Shown here in pieces: positions 1 to 12,589 of a stretch of DNA of 64,000 nucleotides (its first letter is position 1; each line of letters starts with the position of its first letter). The notes beneath the pieces are model-generated. The model worked only from the letters and a program-made list of their open reading frames with translations. It searched no databases and had not been told where the DNA came from. The position numbers were made by a program, and so were the translations under genes. This DNA comes from Epiperipatus broadwayi (taxonomy: Eukaryota > Onychophora > Udeonychophora > Euonychophora > Peripatidae), in contig JAQFVV010000056.1 of assembly GCA_028023455.1 (NCBI GenBank), positions 1,798,001-1,862,000 on the forward strand. Direction: 5' to 3'.

Positions 1-2466
1 AACGAGACCCAGGTGTATAATTCACAGCAACAATGTAATGTGAAATAATATTTTAACTTTGATAGTCATCGAATAACTGAATACATGAAATGAGGAATTA
101 GCAAGATGAAGTAAATAAGTATATGTGGATGCTTTCCAAAATATATGAATGTTTAACCCAGTTTCACCTCATATTTATTTCAAATTGTGTTATTGAAATA
201 GTGATTGGTGAGTCTATATGTGTGATTACTATGCTGCTACTGCTGACAGTTAAAACTTAATTTAGATCAAATATTTTTTCTTTAAAATGATTAACAAATA
301 CTAATGACTTATTACATTTATTTATTTGTTTATTGTTTAGCTGAAAATAAATGTGTGTGGTTGATAACACTAAGACTATTTCCATCCATTTAATTTTTAG
401 GCAAAATGAAGAAAGAATACTAAAAACTGAAAATTATTTTCAAATTGATAAAAGAGTAGGTTTGATTAAAATTGCTACAGTTTGGAAGATTTTAAACCTA
501 TCATTCTTTTTTTACAGATTTTAATGATGAAAAGAGTATATATATATTGTAACCTTTTGATCAGTTATCCATGGTAAAAACTGTGTATAAAATGTAAATT
601 ATAGCTCCAAAATTTTAAATTTATAATTTAGATAATACTAATGCTATAAACTTGGGTATAACAGTAATAAATGACTTAAAACATAAAGATTAAAAATAGA
701 ATTATGTAGAGATTTAATAATCATTGTTAGTTATAGATAATTTATATTATAATCTACTATATAATTTTTAATACAATATTTGTCAATTTAAATAAACATA
801 TTACTTATACATTTGACTTTAATTTATTTTCATGCAGTGTTCCTTTGAGAGCCAAAGGTCTAAAATTGTAGTTAAGGAAAGAAGGAACAATTATTTACTA
901 CAAGTTAATAATTTATTTTTTAATTTGTAATTGTAACATCTTGTAAATTAAAATATTTAATCTTAAACTTGGTATTTAAATCCAATTAATAATATCATAT
1001 ATTAAAAATATAATTGGAATTGGATTTGTAGTTTTTAACAAATGATTTTAAATTAATTTTGTTTGTAAAACATTTATTGATTTTAATATTTCAAATAGAA
1101 ACAAAAACATTTTGTTTAAAAGTTATAATAGTTGATTTGGGAAATAGACCAATGAAAGTTTTGTAAATAGTTTTCTGACATCAATTTATCTTGGAGTTTT
1201 TAAGAAGATAAAAAATCATGCAGATGATTAAGGTAAAAAGATTCAAGAAGTATTAAAAATTAGATAGCAGCCTCAATTTATTTTTTCCATACAAAAAAAA
1301 AGTTATAAAAGTTAAAGTATTTAAAATCTTAAGCAGAAAAAAAATTGTATTCACAAAGCTATCTAAGGATATGAAATATTTTTTAAAGTAATTATTAATA
1401 TTATGGAATAAGTAAATCAATTTTCATTATCACCTGGTTACCAGTTCTGATCATCTATTTTTATCCAAGATAATACCAAAAAGGAGTTTGAAAAATCAGA
1501 GTTATTTTAATTTTGCCTAGGATAGCCATGAGAAAGGAAACACAACTGCAGTGCTTCAGAGAGAAACATGACAATAGCCACATAAGAAAACATTCATTTG
1601 TCTATGCTAAATTAAAGGTTTTTATTAATCATAGATTAAATGTGAAAAACATTTAAAATTCCTAGAAATAAATTTCTAAAGCTAAAAGAAATATCTTATA
1701 GAACGTTAAGAATAATTAATTAGTCATGAGTATTGAATGCAAAAAAAACTAATCTTTGTTTGAAATAAACAGTTGATACATAAATAATTTGCAAAATTTT
1801 TAAGAAAATATTTAGCTTATACTTAATAATGGAAAAAAAAAAACAGATAAAACTTAAATTAAGATTTCTTATGTTTAAATAGATGAACTTTTACTATAGC
1901 ATTTTAAGAACTGAATATTAAAATGGGAAGGATAATTAGAAGAAAAAAATCTGTGTAACTTTTGAGGGGTAGATGATAATTACAAAGATAATATACTACA
2001 AGCTAGAAAATTAAACGAATTTATCCAATATGTGTTTGAAATTTTATAAGACTAATGAATAATAGAAAAGGAGAGAAATCAGAAAGTAAACTTATTGATG
2101 ACTTATTTGAACATGTTTAAAAGTTTGTGCAGCATGGGAGAATAAAATGAAGATTTATTTAGAATATTCATCAAACTTTTCATAATGGATTTGAAAAGCA
2201 GGATTATACACAATGCAACTTTAAAACTAGCTAGGAAGGAAGGTACATCCAATTTAAAATTTTGTCTCATCATTTGTGCTTGTTGTTCACTGTTTCTTTA
2301 GCTATACATGTCTTTTAACAGAGAGAATATAGGAGAAGTACCTCAATGTGTGAAGAAAGTTAAACATTTACAGGGTAAACATTGTAATATTAAAATAGAA
2401 ACTGGAAATGGGTTTTAAAAAAAAAGATTTTAATTTTAAATTTATCACTAATATTTTTTTTCTTTA
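1..2466. other. AT-rich noncoding stretch
   Basis: No open frame with coding character, no splice-bounded exon and no element hallmark was found on either strand. The sequence is mostly A/T runs with short homopolymers. It could be intergenic or intronic. Confidence 0.6.
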
Positions 2467-2795
2467 AAAATGAAATATAAATGCTAAGTATTTGTAGCAC
2501 CAATAGCCCATCTCAGGTAGCTCTGTATCCAATTTTATTGTGTTGCCAAATAGATCTTGGCCCTCTTTGTCACAACATATTGTGTGTGCACCCACTATTT
2601 CTCCCTGTACTGTTTCTTTAACAAAATGACCTCCCCGATGCCAGCATCAATTGATGATAATTCACTGACTCTCTTATCAATGAAATTCAGCTCCCTGAGC
2701 AGCCTATTTGGGCCTTTGGTTTTTCGGGTGAAAATGTTTATAAGGGAACTAAGGACCCCTACAAAGACTGAAAAAGCCTCTTTTTGATGGGTTTT
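2467..2795 (-). pseudogene. Unidentified possible coding remnant, two overlapping minus-strand frames
   Basis: This patch is less AT-rich and more complex than its surroundings. On the minus strand one frame is open for 66 codons (2795 down to 2598); it includes the stretches IFTRKTKGPNRLLREL and SSIDAGIGEVILLKKQ and ends at a TAG. A second minus frame is open from about 2667 to 2467 and reads DKEGQDLFGNTIKLDTELP then a cysteine-containing YWCYKY. The two frames overlap, so a single frameshift would join them, as expected for a degenerate gene or element fragment. I do not recognise the family. A plus-strand open frame of 76 codons over the same bases looks like a shadow. The reading could also be chance openness in a patch of unusual composition. 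Confidence 0.25.
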
Positions 2796-4330
2796 TTAAA
2801 GCCTGATCTTGCAAATATGCAGTCCATTGTGGTCATCTGTTAATAATTATGATTTTAATATAATTAAATAAATACTCCTAGCTTCACCCTTTTTGATTCT
2901 CCATTAATTAATAAAGTAACCATCATATAATGTTCATCCTGGAGATTATTAAGACATGTAAAGCCTATAGCTTCCTATTATATGTAAGTTAGCGATAATT
3001 AAGCTGTTAGTGACTAATTAATTTTTTTGACCTGTAAGAAATGCAATATAATCATGGATGAACTTTTATTTCACTTTTTTTTTTTAATTATTAATAAATT
3101 TATATATACATTACTTCTCACACTTGTGTCTTGTTCACAATGAATAGTATTTTTTTGTCTTAAGAGTCTCTTGTACTTCCTAACCTCAGCAGGATATAAG
3201 AAAAGGGGCATATATGCTGACATGAGATGTGGTAGTCACTTAGAAATTTTCTTAAGGCATAGCAGTAAGCTTCAACTTTTTATTGTTTGTGATAATGTTT
3301 ATATCAGTATTACATAAAGACATGCGAGTTAATCATTATTGCTTGGTTCCTACGATTAGTTTTTATGACTATACAAATATGACCATTACTATATATATAA
3401 TATTTAATGTTTTCACGGTTGTATGATGTAGATAAATGATTTTTTGGATAAAACCGTGTGTGGTATATAATAGGAAATATCACACGGTTTTACTCAAAAA
3501 ATCATTTATTTATATATATATATATGAATAACTTCCTTCAAATTTATAAAATATTTGAATCCAAAAAAAAAGATTCAATCTGTAATTCATCTTATATAAT
3601 TTTTATTTAATATGCTTAAATTATTAAAATATACATTTTCAAATCTGTAATAAAAAAAAAAAAAATCTATTGCAGTTGTTTAGGAAGCCATATTGATTAA
3701 CTTTCGTATAATAAACAATTAATACTGAATCTTTTATTTAAATTATAAATTAAAAGATGCGGAAATAATATGTCTAAAATGACTGTTTTATTTTCTATAA
3801 TGATTTAAGGTACTGTATTTTATTTTAGATAATTATGTTTTATCAAATATCATTACATCTTTTATATACAAAATATGGACTTTTGAATATATGTAAAAAT
3901 CCTTATACTATAAAGATAGGACATCAATTTTCACAAATAAGATTTAAAATCAGATTTAAAAAAAATCTCTAAATATTTTTTGAATTTCAACAGAAGTAGA
4001 TTTTTTTGTTAAATCATCAAGACAACTGGCCATCAATAAATTGATATACAACTAAGTTTAGTGAAAGAATAAAATAATAATGGCAAAATAGTCAAATTTT
4101 CATGACCCAGCAATGTTTTACCATTTTTTTAATGAAAGATTTTTGTGAAGATTTTTGCCTTTCAGTGGATATTTGTAGGTACTTTATATATATATGAGTG
4201 TATTCACATATAGATATCATGCTGGATATATTATGAAATATGTAAAATAAACAGATCTTAGTAATTTGCTTTAATGAAATTTACATATATAATTTTAATT
4301 AATTCCAACAATCCTCTTCGAATAATTATC
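2796..4330. other. AT-rich noncoding stretch
   Basis: Apart from the palindrome at 3432-3509 and short TA runs near 3510 and 4180, nothing recognisable is present. There are no coding frames of note. Confidence 0.55.
3432..3509. repeat. Short inverted repeat (29-bp arms)
   Basis: The left arm at 3432-3460 ends in AAAACCGTGTG. The right arm at 3481-3509 starts CACACGGTTTT and is its reverse complement, apart from about two mismatches near GGAT/ACTC. The spacer is 20 bp. A TA-rich tract follows the right arm. The structure resembles the core of a small fold-back or MITE-like element, but no clear target duplication was found. Confidence 0.65.
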
Positions 4331-4382
4331 TCATCATCATCAACCATTATCAATCCACTGCAGGATGAAGGTCTATCCAAGT

Positions 4383-6165
4383 TCAATCCATTCTTTTTCT
4401 ATCTTTAGCTTCTCTTCTCCACATCACCCCTGTACACTTTCTTATTTCATCCATCCATCTCACATGTGGTCTCTTTCTGGGTCTTTTACAATCTCTTGGA
4501 ATCCAGTTTAAAATTTCAATTGTCCATCTATTATCATCTCTTCTAACAATATGTCCAGCGCAACTCCACTTTAGTCTTTTAATTTTTTCAATGTCAATAA
4601 CACCTGTTTGTTCTCTTACCCATACATTGTATTTTCGATCCCTTCTTGTTACTCCCAACATGCATCTCTCCATACTTCTTTGAGTGGTCTGAAGTCTCTG
4701 TATTGCTCTTCTATTAAGTGTCCAAGTTCCAGATCCATAAGTAAAACTGGCAAAACACATTTATTAAAAGCCTTTAGTTTCAAACACATAGGCATATTTC
4801 CTTTTAGTATCAAGTTATTTCTACTAAAAGCACTCCAACCAAGTTTAATTCTATGATTAATTTCATCTATTATATTTCCATCTGTATTAATAATCTGACC
4901 AAGGTGTTTGTAACTTTTAACTTTTTCTAACTCATCATAATCAATCTTTGTTTTCATATTTTGAGAAAATCTATTAAACATTACTTTAGTCTTTTTAACA
5001 TTTATATTTAGTCCTACTTTCATCTGATAATTCCTGCAACATTTCCTGTAGCTCTAAAGCATTATTTTCAAAAACAACTACATCATATGCAAAATCTAAA
5101 TGATTTTTTAAATAATCTCCATTTACTTTCACTCCTTTAGCTTCCCATTTTAATCCACAAAATACTTCTTGCAGCACTGCTGTAAAAAGTTTTGGAGATA
5201 TGGAGTCACCCTGTCTTACACCCTTTTTAATGTTGATTTTCCTACTATCATTATGTAATCTAATTGTTGCTGTTGCATTTTTATAAATATTCTTTAAAAT
5301 ATGACAGTATCCTGGATGTACACCTTGATGATCCAATGCTTTAATCATTGAAGAAATGGTTATAGAATCAAATGCCTTTTCATAGTCTACAAATCCTAAG
5401 CATAATGGCAACTCATATTCATTTGTTCTTTCTATAATTTCTCTCAATACCTGGATATGATCTACTGTACTAAAACCACTTTTAAATCCAGCTTGTTCTC
5501 TTGGTTGGTGGAAATCCAGTGTTTTCTGTAGATAAGTTGTAATTATCTTAGTAAAAATTTTGTATAAAACTGATAAAAGATTGATAGGTCTGTAATTTAT
5601 AATATCTTCTTTATCACCTTTTTTTAAATATTAATATTAATACTGTATTCTTCCAATCATCTTGTACATCTTTATCATTTAGACATTTGGCATATAACTT
5701 TGCTAAAAAAAATTCTATTTTTTCACCTGCTTCTTTTAATATATCAATTATAATTCCATCATTACCTGTAGCCTTCTCTTTCTTCATAAATTTAATTGTA
5801 TGTCTCACTTCCTCATTCAAAATTCTGGGCAATTCGGAAGATATATTAGGTATAGGAGGCACTTGTCCTTTATTACTATTATATAATTCTTGATAGAAGT
5901 CTTCTACCCATTTCATGATGTCATCTCTCTTTTTAGTAATAATACCATTTTTTTTTATTGCAGAAATAAATTTCCTACCAATACCAAAATGATGTTTTAC
6001 ACTCTTTAGACTTTTATTCTCTTCTACAGCTTTCCTTGCTAGTTCACAATTATACTTTCTTATATCATTTTCAACTCTTTTCCACACCATTTTACAAAAT
6101 TCGAGATATTCAATCTTTTTTAATGCATCATTATTGTATATCCTCATATTCCTTCTTTTCTTCAT
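4383..6165 (-). pseudogene. RTE-like reverse transcriptase and C-terminal domain, frameshifted
   Basis: The reading continues through at least four minus-strand frames: 6165-5614, 5447-4995, 5023-4649 and 4760-4383. RT signatures are clear: VDYEKAFDSI (motif A, first catalytic Asp kept), then GVRQGDSISPKLF (motif B), then HLDFAYDVVVF (motif C). Motif C should read FADD; the first Asp of the pair is Tyr (codon at 5085-5087), so the enzyme should be dead. Downstream come the LNINVKKTKVM segment and the family's C-terminal block TLNRRAIQRLQTTQRSMER ending near KRPRKRPHVRWMDEIRK. In life the protein would copy element RNA at a nicked target. The plus-strand open frames here are shadows. Confidence 0.85.
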
Positions 6166-6297
6166 AAATTCTCTAGTCTCAGTAGAAATTTTATTGGTTT
6201 TGCAGTTTTTAAAAGTGTATCGCTTATTTTCCTATTAATGTCATTCAAATCTGAATCATGTTCAAAATCTACTAATCTTGAAATCGATTTGTAAGTT

Positions 6298-6765
6298 CTA
6301 ATTTAAATTCATTAGAATGTTTCTGAAGATAGGAATATCAACTGTAAATATTGTTTTTTTTAATAATTTTTGTCTCTCTAGTTTTGCATTAACATGTATC
6401 TTACATCTTACTAATCGATGATCATTTCCTGTGTTAAATTTATTAAAAACAGTCAAAATATAATCCAATTCTGCTGTATCTTTTATTTGGATGCTTTCAT
6501 GTCCATTTTCTTTTAACATTTTTTCCAAAAAAAGAATTCATAATATAAAGTTGTTGTTTTTTTTTCTGAAAACTCCACAAGTCTATGTCCTCTCTCATTT
6601 CTATTACTATAACCAAAATTACCTATAGCAGTTTCATCTTTCATTTGTTTACCAATTCTAGAATTAAAGTTTTCCATAACAATTTTAAAATGTTGTTTAT
6701 TCTGATCAAAAGCCTTTTGTACATCCATATAAAAATCTTCTATAACTTCATCAGGGGATTCTTAG
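6298..6765 (-). pseudogene. APE-like endonuclease, C-terminal half of LINE copy 1
   Basis: Minus-strand frames 6728-6513 and 6528-6298 encode the later part of an apurinic-endonuclease-like domain that nicks target DNA. Visible landmarks are VQKAFDQNKQHFKIVM, then ENFNSRIGKQ where functional relatives have a GDFN-type motif, then a YILTVFNKFNTGNDHRLV segment holding the conserved DHR near the C-terminus. GDFN to ENFN costs a catalytic Asp through two G-to-A changes on the coding strand. The N-terminal third of the domain is missing because the copy is 5'-truncated near 6765. The same blocks recur in copies 2 and 3, which confirms one family. Confidence 0.8.
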
Positions 6766-7110
6766 CACCCTCCACCTTCAGCCACCAACCACTGCCTTGG
6801 TTGGTGACTTTACAGTCTCCTGGGAATAAGGGTCATGATTTATTTTTGTCTGTCATGATTGTATATATTGGAAAAAATATTTTTAAATTTGGAGTTAAAA
6901 AGCCAATAAACTCACCATGCTGGCTAATGCGTGTTGGTGAGCAACCCATCCATGTTCATATACTATATGAATAATCACATAGTAATAACAGCTGCAATGA
7001 CAAGAACATATGGAGTGTACATTAGGAATTTGCCCTGCTCGGTTCTTTTAAGGCTTCCAAGAGGAATCAAAGGGTCTCCTTTCAGTTAATAGCAAACTCC
7101 TTTCTGCCGC
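6766..7110. other. GC-richer unassigned segment next to the LINE truncation point
   Basis: This segment lies just beyond the truncated LINE end. It contains two small hairpins, CCAACCACTGCCTTGGTTGG (6780s-6800s) and one with CTCACCA/TGGTGAG arms (about 6913-6943). The plus-strand open frame crossing it shows no domain. It may be a fragment of another repeat. Confidence 0.3.
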
Positions 7111-8993
<1,883 letters not shown>

Positions 8994-8998
8994 GTTTT

Positions 8999-9812
8999 TG
9001 TTATGTATGTGTACAATTAAAATACACATACACACACAAAATAATAATAGTAAATGGTAAATAGGGATTTAATATTTAAACATATGTATGTGTATAATTT
9101 ATCGCATATACATATGTAAGTTACATATATACATGCAGATAAAAATACTTCGTTAATTTAAAATAATATTATACTTTAATAGTTGTGTTATGTTCAAAAC
9201 AACATGTAAACAAATCCTTTTAGATAGCAAGGTTAATTAACGAAGGAACTTTGCAGATAAACAAGGTGATTAATTAAAAAGCAATCCAACTGCAAAGGGT
9301 AATCAATCAAAGTAAAACTTAAGCCAAAAGATAAACTGGGAGGGATTGATCCTACTAGAACAGACAAGATCTGACCAATCAAATCCAGAAAATCAGGACT
9401 GGAAAAATGAGGGAATGTGTAAAGCATTTTTGACACAAAAAAACTGGGAGCTCTACCGATGCAGTTGAACTGGGAAAGGTGCTGAACGTCGCTTATTTAG
9501 CACGGTAGTCCCAGAGCTGACAGCTGGCCTCCAAACGTCCAAGAATCACCATAGGGACTATAAAGTAGGTCGTATAGATCTTCATTATTATTTTTGCATG
9601 CCTTCGGGTTTTGTTAATATAAATATATTATGATTGTTTAAATGTATTACTGTAAATATGTATATATTAGTGTATCATAATTAAATCTGTTTTCTTATTC
9701 CACCGGCGTTTGTCTTTGTCACAAAATTATTGTATGCATATGTAGTCAGTGCAAGGGTTAGCTTACTGCATAGATTGTTCGCCAGTGATTATTATAACTG
9801 GTGGATTTAACA
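8999..9812 (+). repeat. 5' LTR of the gypsy element
   Basis: It starts TGTTATGTATGTG and ends TTTAACA, giving the TG...CA termini. It is 814 bp and nearly identical to the 3' LTR. A TATAAAG box lies at 9559-9565. Both LTRs contain the same 67-codon minus-strand open frame, a by-product of duplication rather than a gene. Confidence 0.95.
9559..9565 (+). promoter_or_regulatory. Probable LTR TATA box
   Basis: TATAAAG follows a GC-richer block (ACGTCGCTTATTTAGCACGG) and precedes the last 250 bp of the LTR, where U3/R transcription would begin. The same box is at 14394-14400 in the 3' LTR. Function is inferred from position and consensus only. Confidence 0.5.
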
Positions 9813-9814
9813 TT

Positions 9815-9832
9815 TGGTACAGTCAAGAGTTC
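9815..9832 (+). promoter_or_regulatory. Primer binding site
   Basis: TGGTACAGTCAAGAGTTC begins 2 bp after the 5' LTR. TGG pairs with the CCA end of a tRNA, and the following bases run into GTTCGAACC, the complement of a T-loop, as expected for priming by a tRNA 3' end. I could not identify the tRNA species. Confidence 0.75.
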
Positions 9833-9929
9833 GAACCTAGTAAAGCTAGAGTAGTGGGTATTAAAATTGCTGTTACTCGCCATTTACTCAAAGCAGAAAT
9901 TTTTTTTTTAAGTACAATATTTGGGTATA

Positions 9930-10755
9930 ATGGATAAATTGCATATGGCCATTGGCAAATTCGACATAAATGAGACGAGCAGTTGGCCATTGTATGTTGA
10001 ACACATAGAAAAGTATCTTTTTATTAATAGAGTCGAAGACGATAAGTATAAAATAGCCACCGTATTATGTTTCGTGGGGAAAGCGGTTATAGAAATCGCA
10101 AATCGGTTGGTAGCGCCTTTAACCCCTGAGCAATGCTCGTACAGTGACTTCAAAGAGCAATTGGGTAATTACTTTAACCCCACTCCTTCACGTCACGTTG
10201 CGAGACTACAGTTCCACCATCGTTTGCAAGCTAGAAATGAAACGATTAAGGATTTTGACTGCACTACAAGGGTTAGCTAAAGACTGTGTGTATGGATCTT
10301 ACTTAGATGAAGCTCTACTTGAACAGTTCCTGACATGCATAAACAGTGATACCTCACGGCAACAGCTACTGTCAGTAACGAATCTCGATTACATGGAGGC
10401 AATCAAACATAGCAAAGCTTACGGGCTCGTTTTGGAACAGTCCAAAAAATACGCAGAATTCAATAATGGGGGAATTAAGCAGACCGAAGTTTACAAAACT
10501 TTCAAAACAGTGGAACAGAAATCCACAGAAAATAATGAAAGCAATGGCAGTAATAGTAGAAACCCTGTTATCTGTTTTTGTTGTGGAAAAAAAGGACATA
10601 AAGTACTGATTGTTATTTTAGACGTGAACAATGCAAATTATGTAATAAGAAAGGGCATAGGCAAAACATGTGTTGGAGAGAACAAAATGAAACACTACAC
10701 ACAAGAAACAGTCCTAACCATAAATTACAGGGAAAAGAAAAACAGTTTACAATGA
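9930..10755 (+). pseudogene. gag (capsid and zinc-knuckle nucleocapsid), frameshifted
   Basis: The ATG at 9930 opens a frame reading MDKLHMAIGKFDIN, a Gag-like matrix/capsid segment that includes SSWPLYVEHIEKYLFINRV and NYFNPTPSRHVARLQFH. It stops at 10280. The continuation (LQGLAKDCVYG, then LDEALLEQFL) lies in another frame from about 10250 to 10755. Two retroviral-type zinc knuckles follow. The first begins CFCCGKKGHK near 10573 and is broken by a frame change. The second, CKLCNKKGHRQNMC (CX2CX4HX4C) at about 10631-10672, is in the shifted frame. Gag would package element RNA in cytoplasmic particles. At least two frame changes make this copy defective. Confidence 0.85.
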
Positions 10756-11186
10756 TTAACAATACATCAACTAGTCTTAATGAGAAAATAATTATAAAAG
10801 TTAAAATATACGATCACCCTATATTCATGGAAGTGGTCAGTGGGAGCGGTATAACCCTAATTTCACTACACGATTGGCAGACCATTACAGAAAATTGTAA
10901 GCAAAAACCTGAAATAATAAAAACTGACATGAAAGCGTTAGACATAAATTGCAACGCTATTAAAATAAAAGGCGTGGTTAAAGCTCCAGTAAATAGAGTA
11001 GAGGGTAAAATTGTTAATTTACCATTATATATAGTACACACCCCGATAAATTCATTAATCGGCCATGAGTGGTATAATAAATTAGGGATTAGATCGACAT
11101 TCGTACAAAATGTCAAGTTGGAAAAAGAAATGGAAAATAAATTTCAAATTTATTTAATGGGGAGCAGGGCGAGCCGGTATTGTTAG
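10668..11186 (+). pseudogene. Retroelement aspartic protease, catalytic Asp lost
   Basis: This frame follows the zinc knuckles and includes HPIFMEVVSGSGITLISL. Gypsy proteases have a D-S/T-G active-site triad here. In this copy the Asp position is Val (codon GTC at 10836-10838), so the motif is VSG and the enzyme cannot be catalytic. The downstream hydrophobic segment VNLPLYIVHTPINSLIGHEW matches the usual flap and ILG-like part of the fold. The frame ends at 11186, just inside the start of RT. Opposite-strand open frames here are shadows. Confidence 0.8.
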
Positions 11187-11931
11187 AAATGAACACATCA
11201 GCTCTACCCATAATTTGCAAACCTAGAAAGGTACCGTTCGCTCAGAAAGTAAAAGTAGAAAAAGAAATCGACGACCTCGTCAAGAAAGGAGTGTTGGAAC
11301 CCATGGAAAAGTCAGATTGGGCCACACCAGTAGTAATCATAACTAAACCTAACAGTCAGGTACGCTTGTGTGGGGATTACAGGATAACTGTAAATAAATC
11401 ATTAACAAGAGTGCATACCCTGTACCAAACGCTAGAGAAGTTAGCGCTTCATTGCAAAAATCTAATTTCTTTGTGAAGTTAAACTTTAACACTGCATTCC
11501 ATCAAATACCAGTTACAGAGGAAGCGTCCAGAATACTGACAATTACTACGCATCTTGGGCTATACAAATGTAAAAGACTACCATTCGGAATAACATCAAC
11601 CCCTAGCATATTTCAGCCGAAAATCGAAACTCTCCTCAATGGATTAGATGGCGTCATACCATATTTTGATGACATCCTCGTAACAGCGACCACAGACAAA
11701 GAACTTAGAAGTCGAATAGATAGGATATGTGAACGACTAAATGAGTTTGGCGCAAAGCTGAATACTGAAAAATGCATTTGGAAAACTAAGGAAATTAAAT
11801 TCCTGGGCCACATTATATCGAGAAGCGGCACATCCCCTTCCGCCAAAAAGGTTAAATCAGTAGCAGAAGCACCAAGACCCCCAAACGTGAAGCAACTACA
11901 AGCTTTCCTAGGCTTGGTGAATTTTTTTTAA
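11180..11931 (+). pseudogene. Gypsy reverse transcriptase, motif A Asp replaced
   Basis: Two frames, 11180-11476 and 11452-11931, cover the domain. The entry block is KKGVLEPMEKSDWATPVVII, followed by RLCGDYR. Motif A reads VKLNFNTAFHQIPV; the catalytic Asp of the usual KLD motif is Asn (codon AAC at 11482-11484, a G-to-A change). Next come LPFGITSTPSIFQ (motif B region), YFDDILV (motif C, both Asp kept, 11662-11673) and FLGHIISRSG. The frame ends at a T-run (NFF then stop), and several residues of the connection region seem deleted before 11954. The enzyme would make cDNA from the genomic RNA; this copy is dead. Confidence 0.9.
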
Positions 11932-11953
11932 ACTTTTAAAAGGAAAAGCCCAT

Positions 11954-12559
11954 GTGGCCACTCCTTTATATAATTTACTGAGGAAAAATCAGAAATGGAA
12001 ATGGGACGAGCAAGAAGAAACGGCATTTATTCGCACTAAAGCGCTGCTTACTTCAGAGAAATTATTAGTGCATTGTAACAGTGATCTGGAAATTATGTTG
12101 ACCACCAACACATCTGAATTTGGTGTCAGGGCAGTACTAAGTCACCCAGCCCAGTTGGAAGAGTGACCTATAGCATATGCTTTACGCACCTTGTCCAAGG
12201 CAGAAGAAAACTATAGCCAATTGGACAAGGAAGCGCTCGCAATTTTGTTCGGAGTGAAAAAATTCCACCAATATCTATATGGGAGGAAATTTACTATTAT
12301 AACCGATCACAAACCATTGCTGGGAATATTCAGAAATAAACATACATCTGATCATTTAAGCCCCCGAATATTACGTTGGCTTAACATTCTCGTGGACTAT
12401 GATTACAGTCTGCCATATAAAAAAGGAAAACAAATTGGGCACGCTGACGCGTTATCACGCATGCCCTATCTTGATGAAGCAGCAGTATTAGAAAGAGAAA
12501 TAAATTATATAGATGTACTTCAAAAGCAAAACCTAAATAGTAAAATTGTAGCTCAATGA
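11954..12559 (+). pseudogene. Gypsy RNase H domain
   Basis: The reading covers 11954-12166 and 12191-12559, interrupted by a TGA at about 12164. It starts ATPLYNLLRKNQKWKWDEQ and continues to LTTNTSEFGVRAVLSH, where an Asp of the usual TDAS motif is Asn (12107-12109, again G-to-A). The catalytic Glu in SQLDKEALAI and the Asp in TDHKPLLGIF are kept. LNILVDYDYSLPYKKGK and HADALSR are the classic tail of the domain. Its role is to degrade RNA in the RNA:DNA hybrid. Confidence 0.9.
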
Positions 12560-12589
12560 ACAGAAGAAGATGATGGCTATCAGTGGATA

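Larger units (their letters stand above)
4331..6765 (-). mobile_element. 5'-truncated RTE-like LINE, copy 1
   Basis: This is a non-LTR retrotransposon remnant on the minus strand. In element order it holds the C-terminal half of an APE-type endonuclease (about 6765 to 6298), a linker, a reverse transcriptase (about 6165 to 4990) and the C-terminal domain (to 4383). It ends about 50 bp later in a short GATGATGATGA-type tail rather than poly(A), which is typical of the RTE clade. The 5' end stops inside the endonuclease, a normal 5' truncation. Several frameshifts and lost catalytic residues make it inactive. Two further copies of the same family lie at 36.3-38.8 kb and 59.0-62.1 kb on the plus strand. 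Confidence 0.85.

Noticed and set aside
9233-9436. 67-codon minus-strand open frame, with an identical protein at 14070-14273
   Set aside because: Both lie inside the two LTRs, so identity comes from LTR duplication. The protein is low-complexity, has no domain, and is antisense to the element.
9813-9840. tRNA gene suggested by GTTCGAACC
   Set aside because: No cloverleaf can be formed; the position directly after the LTR identifies it as a primer binding site.
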